DNA from: SCTD01 sp963781675
GTDB lineage: Bacteria; Actinomycetota; Actinomycetes; Mycobacteriales; SCTD01
NCBI GenBank assembly: GCA_963781675.1
Contig: CAWAGF010000001.1
Coordinates: 1,116,001 to 1,180,000 of the forward strand
Length of the DNA stretch: 64,000 bases
Direction: 5' to 3'
The translations under genes were made by a program, and so were the position numbers. Numbering within the stretch: the stretch's first letter is position 1; each line of letters begins with the position of its first letter. The notes beneath the pieces are model-generated. The model saw only the letters and a list, made by a program, of their open reading frames with translations. It was not told the DNA's origin and made no database searches. This document shows, piece by piece, positions 61,617 to 64,000 of the stretch.

Positions 61617-61643
61617 GGAACAGACGGCGCAGCGGGCGGCGTT
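61617..61643 (+). promoter_or_regulatory. SigR-type promoter GGAAC-N19-GTT upstream of sigR
   Basis: GGAAC (61617-61621) and GTT (61641-61643) resemble the SigR consensus GGAAT-N18-GTT, with one extra spacer base. It lies about 150 bases ahead of the sigma factor gene and would give autoregulation. Confidence 0.45.
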
Positions 61644-61793
61644 CCAGGCGACGTGCAGGTGCAGAAGCTCCCCGGCCGACTGGTCCCGCTCGCCGCCCCC
61701 GGCGAGGCGGACCTGCTCGCGGTCCGAGTACCGTCGGACCCCAGAGTCGTCGTCCGCCCCGTGCGGACCCGAGGGCCGGAGGAGGTGGGAGCA

Positions 61794-62387
61794 GTGGCGG
61801 ACGAGACCAGCGAGCAGCGCCGGGCGCGGTTCGAGCGCGACGCGCTGCCCTTCCTCGACCAGCTCTACTCCGCCGCGCTGCGCATGACGCGCAACCCCGC
61901 GGACGCCGAGGACCTGGTGCAGGAGACCTTCGTCAAGGCCTTCGCCGCCTTCCACCAGTTCCAGGAGGGCACCAACCTCAAGGCCTGGCTGTACCGGATC
62001 CTGACGAACACCTTCATCAACACCTACCGCAAGAAGCAGCGCCAGCCGCAGCAGTCCCCGACCGAGGAGATCACCGACTGGCAGATCGCGGCGGCCGAGG
62101 CGCACACCAGCACCGGGCTGCGCAGCGCCGAGATGGAGGCGCTGGACCACCTGCCGGACTCCGACGTCAAGGAGGCCCTGCAGGCGCTGCCCGAGGACTT
62201 CCGGATGGCGGTCTACCTCGCCGACGTCGAGGGCTTCGCCTACAAGGAGATCGCCGAGATCATGGGCACTCCGATCGGGACGGTCATGAGCCGGCTGCAC
62301 CGCGGTCGGCGCGGCCTGCGCAGCCTGCTGGCCGACTACGCCGTCGAGCGCGGCCTGGTCAAGGCGACCGCGGCGGACGCGACATGA
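61794..62387 (+). CDS. sigR: ECF sigma factor, SigR/SigH type (oxidative/thiol stress)
   Basis: A 197-residue ECF sigma factor. Region 2 has FLDQLYSAALRMTRNPADAEDLVQETFVKAF (split here: RNPADAEDLVQETFVKAF is region 2.1-2.2) and LKAWLYRILTNTFINTYRKK (2.3-2.4). Region 4 includes LPEDFRMAVYLADVEGFAYK and MGTPIGTVMSRLHRGRR, the recognition helix. Together with the downstream zinc-binding anti-sigma gene this matches SigR/SigH, which turns on thiol-redox defence. GTG 61794 is chosen after a GGAGG run. It overlaps the anti-sigma gene by four bases, the usual arrangement. Confidence 0.95.
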   Translation: MADETSEQRRARFERDALPFLDQLYSAALRMTRNPADAEDLVQETFVKAFAAFHQFQEGTNLKAWLYRILTNTFINTYRKKQRQPQQSPTEEITDWQIAAAEAHTSTGLRSAEMEALDHLPDSDVKEALQALPEDFRMAVYLADVEGFAYKEIAEIMGTPIGTVMSRLHRGRRGLRSLLADYAVERGLVKATAADAT

Positions 62388-62668
62388 GCTGCGGCGACCC
62401 GCACGAGACCCCCTGCAGCGAGGTCCTCGAGGCCGTCTACCTCTACCTCGACGGCGAGCAGGACGCCGACCACCACGACAAGGTGCGCATCCACCTCGAC
62501 GAGTGCGCCCCGTGCCTGCGGCAGTACGGCCTCGAGCAGGCCGTGAAGAGCCTGGTCGCCCGCTGCTGCGGCAGCGACCCGGCGCCGGTCGACCTCCGCG
62601 ACCGCGTCCTGGTCCGGATCCAGCAGGTCCGCCTCGAGATCGAGCAGGTCGAGTACCGCGCCGAGTAG
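62384..62668 (+). CDS. rsrA: Zinc-binding anti-sigma factor, RsrA type
   Basis: A 94-residue zinc-dependent anti-sigma factor. The ZAS motif is complete: Cys11, His37, Cys41 and Cys44 (HLDECAPC), with an extra Cys3 and a later CC pair. In the reduced state it holds the sigma factor; disulfide formation releases zinc and the sigma. Translational overlap with sigR keeps the two in balance. The length and motif spacing match actinobacterial mycothiol-system RsrA proteins. Confidence 0.93.
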   Translation: MSCGDPHETPCSEVLEAVYLYLDGEQDADHHDKVRIHLDECAPCLRQYGLEQAVKSLVARCCGSDPAPVDLRDRVLVRIQQVRLEIEQVEYRAE

Positions 62669-62678
62669 GACGCCCGCA

Positions 62679-62684
62679 TAGGGT
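62679..62684 (+). promoter_or_regulatory. Probable -10 box (TAGGGT) for galE
   Basis: TAGGGT ends seven bases before the ATG at 62692. Confidence 0.55.
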
Positions 62685-62691
62685 CGGCAGC

Positions 62692-63652
62692 ATGACCTGG
62701 CTCGTCACCGGCGGAGCCGGCTACATCGGGGCGCACGTGGTGCGCGCACTGCAGGGCGACGGCGCCGAGGTCGTCGTCCTGGACGACCTGTCCACCGGCG
62801 CGGCCGACCGCGTCGACGGCGTCCCGTTCGTGCAGGGCAGCGTCCTGGACCGTGGCGGCCTGCGGAAGGTGCTGCGCGAGCACGCCGTCACCGGCGTCGT
62901 CCACATCGCCGCCAAGAAGCAGGTCGGCGAGTCGATGGCCGACCCGCTGCTCTACTACCGCGAGAACGTCGAGGGCCTGGTCGCCCTGCTGGACTCCTGC
63001 CGGGAGAAGGGCGTCGACCGGCTCGTGTTCTCCTCGAGCGCCGCGACCTACGGCCTGCCCGACGTCGACCTCGTCGACGAGGACACCCCCAAGGCCCCGC
63101 TGTCGCCGTACGGCGAGAGCAAGCTCGTCGGCGAGTGGATGCTCGACCACTGCGAGCGGGCGTACGGCATGCGGTCGATGAACCTGCGCTACTTCAACGT
63201 GGCCGGCTGCGCGACGCCCGAGCTCGGCGACGTCGGCGTCTTCAACCTGGTGCCGATGGTGTTCGAGCGGCTGCAGGCGGGCCGGCGGCCGCGGGTGTTC
63301 GGCGGCGACTACCCGACGCCGGACGGCACCTGCGTGCGCGACTACGTGCACGTGGGCGACATCGCCGACGCGCACCTGGCCGCCGCGCGGGCGCTCGAGT
63401 CCGGTGCAGCCGGGCGCGACCTACAACGTCGGCCGCGGCGAGGGCAGCTCGGTGCTCGACGTGCTGCGCGTCGTCGGCGAGGTGACCGGCCTGGACACCA
63501 CGCCGGACGTCGTCGACCGCCGGCCGGGCGACCCGGCGCGGATCGTGGCCTCGGTCGACCGGATCCGCGACGGGCTCGGCTTCACCGCGCAGCACGACCT
63601 GCGCGAGATGGTGGCCTCCGCCTGGGCCGGCTGGCAGCTGCGCCACCCGTAG
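62692..63652 (+). pseudogene. galE: UDP-glucose 4-epimerase; one frameshift near 63405
   Basis: An extended short-chain dehydrogenase of about 320 residues. The NAD site is TGGAGYIGAHVV at the N-terminus, VVHIAAKKQVGES the second conserved stretch, SSSAATYG holds the catalytic Ser/Thr, and SPYGESK gives the Tyr-x3-Lys pair. RYFNVAGC follows. Restoring one GC in the GCGC context near 63405 joins ALESGA to QPGATYNVGRGEGSSVLDVL and gives the stop at 63652. It interconverts UDP-glucose and UDP-galactose, supplying donors for surface polysaccharides. Real inactivation is unlikely given the single two-base loss. Confidence 0.92.
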
Positions 63653-63676
63653 GCAGCGCAGCCGCGCAGCGGCGGG

Positions 63677-63751
63677 CTAGGCGTTCGGGCGCTTGCCGTG
63701 GTTGGCGGCGTTCTTCTTGCGCCCGCGGCGCTTGCGTCCTCGCTTGGCCAT
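63677..63751 (-). CDS. Ribosomal protein bL37-like (24 residues)
   Basis: A tiny basic protein starting MAKRGRKRRGRKKNAANHG and ending KRPNA. It closely matches the pattern of the actinobacterial large-subunit protein bL37, known from mycobacterial ribosome structures (MAKRGRKKR... ANHGKRPN). GGGAGG lies six bases before the ATG. Eleven of 24 residues are Lys or Arg, as expected for an rRNA-binding peptide. It is divergent from the hsp20-like gene. It is too short for most gene finders. Confidence 0.85.
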   Translation of the reverse strand: MAKRGRKRRGRKKNAANHGKRPNA

Positions 63752-63798
63752 GGTGGTCCTCCCTCTTGACGTCGGCGCCCAGGGTTGCACAGAATAGA

Positions 63799-63819
63799 CC
63801 TGAGCGGAGGACGCTCAAC
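63799..63819. promoter_or_regulatory. HAIR-like element, candidate HspR site
   Basis: CCTGAGC-N7-GCTCAAC matches the HAIR consensus CTTGAGT-N7-ACTCAAG at ten of fourteen positions. It lies 30 bases ahead of the small heat-shock gene, where HspR repression would be expected. Confidence 0.5.
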
Positions 63820-63848
63820 TGATCTGGAGCGACATCAGGAGGGATGTC

Positions 63849-64000
63849 ATGCAGGTCCAGAGGTTCGACCCCTTCACCGTGCTCGCGCGGATGGACCGCG
63901 AGTTCGACGAGCTGGTCCGGCGCGGCTGGTCCGGCCGGGAGCAGCAGGCGCCGGCGATGGCCGGCTTCGTGCCCGCCGTCGAGGTGGTGCGCGACGGCCA
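63849..64000 (+). CDS. Small heat-shock protein, Hsp20/alpha-crystallin family (5' part only)
   Basis: The window ends after 50 codons. The visible N-terminus MQVQRFDPFTVLARMDREFD and the beginning of the crystallin domain (GFVPAVEVVRDG) are typical of actinobacterial Hsp20 proteins such as Hsp18, ATP-independent holdases that keep unfolding proteins soluble. AGGAGG lies six bases before the ATG. The HAIR-like repeat upstream suggests HspR control with the DnaK system. The rest of the gene lies outside the window. Confidence 0.85.
   Translation, partial: MQVQRFDPFTVLARMDREFDELVRRGWSGREQQAPAMAGFVPAVEVVRDG

Noticed and set aside
38400..63650. The many broken genes considered as genuine decay or a degraded mobile region
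   Set aside because: Reading frames on both sides of each break keep conserved motifs, essential-type genes are affected, there are no insertion sequences or integrase genes, and the breaks share a simple CG-unit loss signature.

Overview
This window is very GC-rich DNA (well over 70% by eye) with many GTG starts and four-base ATGA/GTGA gene overlaps. Markers point to an actinobacterium: a SigR/RsrA-type redox sigma pair, a 24-residue bL37-like ribosomal protein gene, LPxTG-like (LPFTG) surface proteins, an actinobacterial-looking c-di-GMP-I riboswitch, and many TANNNT boxes 6-8 bases before start codons (leaderless mRNAs). Genus cannot be fixed from the sequence. There are no rRNA or tRNA genes that I can see.

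Layout. 1-4.9 kb: end of a histidinol-phosphatase-like gene, then a type II fatty acid synthesis set (KAS II, two acyl carrier proteins, FabD, an InhA/FabI-like enoyl reductase) with an acyl-CoA dehydrogenase-like gene. 4.9-10.6 kb: a carbon-use block (class II aldolase, FGGY kinase, 2-hydroxyacid dehydrogenase, nucleoside phosphorylase, ArsR regulator, aldehyde dehydrogenase). 10.6-14.6 kb: a YnjBCD-like ABC importer. 14.7-19.7 kb: a second lipid operon on the minus strand (two acyl-AMP ligases, acyl-CoA dehydrogenase, and an enoyl reductase paralogue that has lost its Tyr/Lys pair). 19.7-22.8 kb: a TrkH/TrkA/K+ channel operon. 22.8-24.5 kb: TetR regulator plus ferritin-like diiron protein behind a perfect inverted repeat. 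25-27.2 kb: a large sortase-type surface protein behind an apparently structured leader. 27.2-29.5 kb: rsgA and aroA.

29.5-51.9 kb is an exopolysaccharide and cell-surface locus: priming glycosyltransferase, five further glycosyltransferases, Wzy-like polymerase, Wzz/tyrosine-kinase-like protein, DUF4012 protein, flippase, polysaccharide deacetylase, three FemAB/GNAT-like proteins, ATP-grasp ligase-like and JmjC/cupin-like proteins, and a secreted glycoside-hydrolase-like protein directly behind a c-di-GMP-I riboswitch. The locus therefore appears to be wired to c-di-GMP, and its accessory enzymes suggest that the polymer or a surface peptide is decorated with amino acids.

52-64 kb: a branched-chain-amino-acid-type ABC importer with a permease-ATPase fusion, a SRAP/HMCES peptidase, a secreted membrane protein of unknown role, a DksA-like protein, two methyltransferases, an alpha/beta hydrolase, a DtxR-family regulator, sigR-rsrA, galE, bL37 and the start of an hsp20 gene with a HAIR-like operator.

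From about 38.4 kb to the right end most long genes are broken by small frameshifts, whereas the first 38 kb is clean. At least fifteen of these breaks are explained by loss of one CG/GC unit from an alternating CGCG/GCGC run, so I treat them as probable consensus errors rather than real decay, and annotate each gene over its full apparent span.
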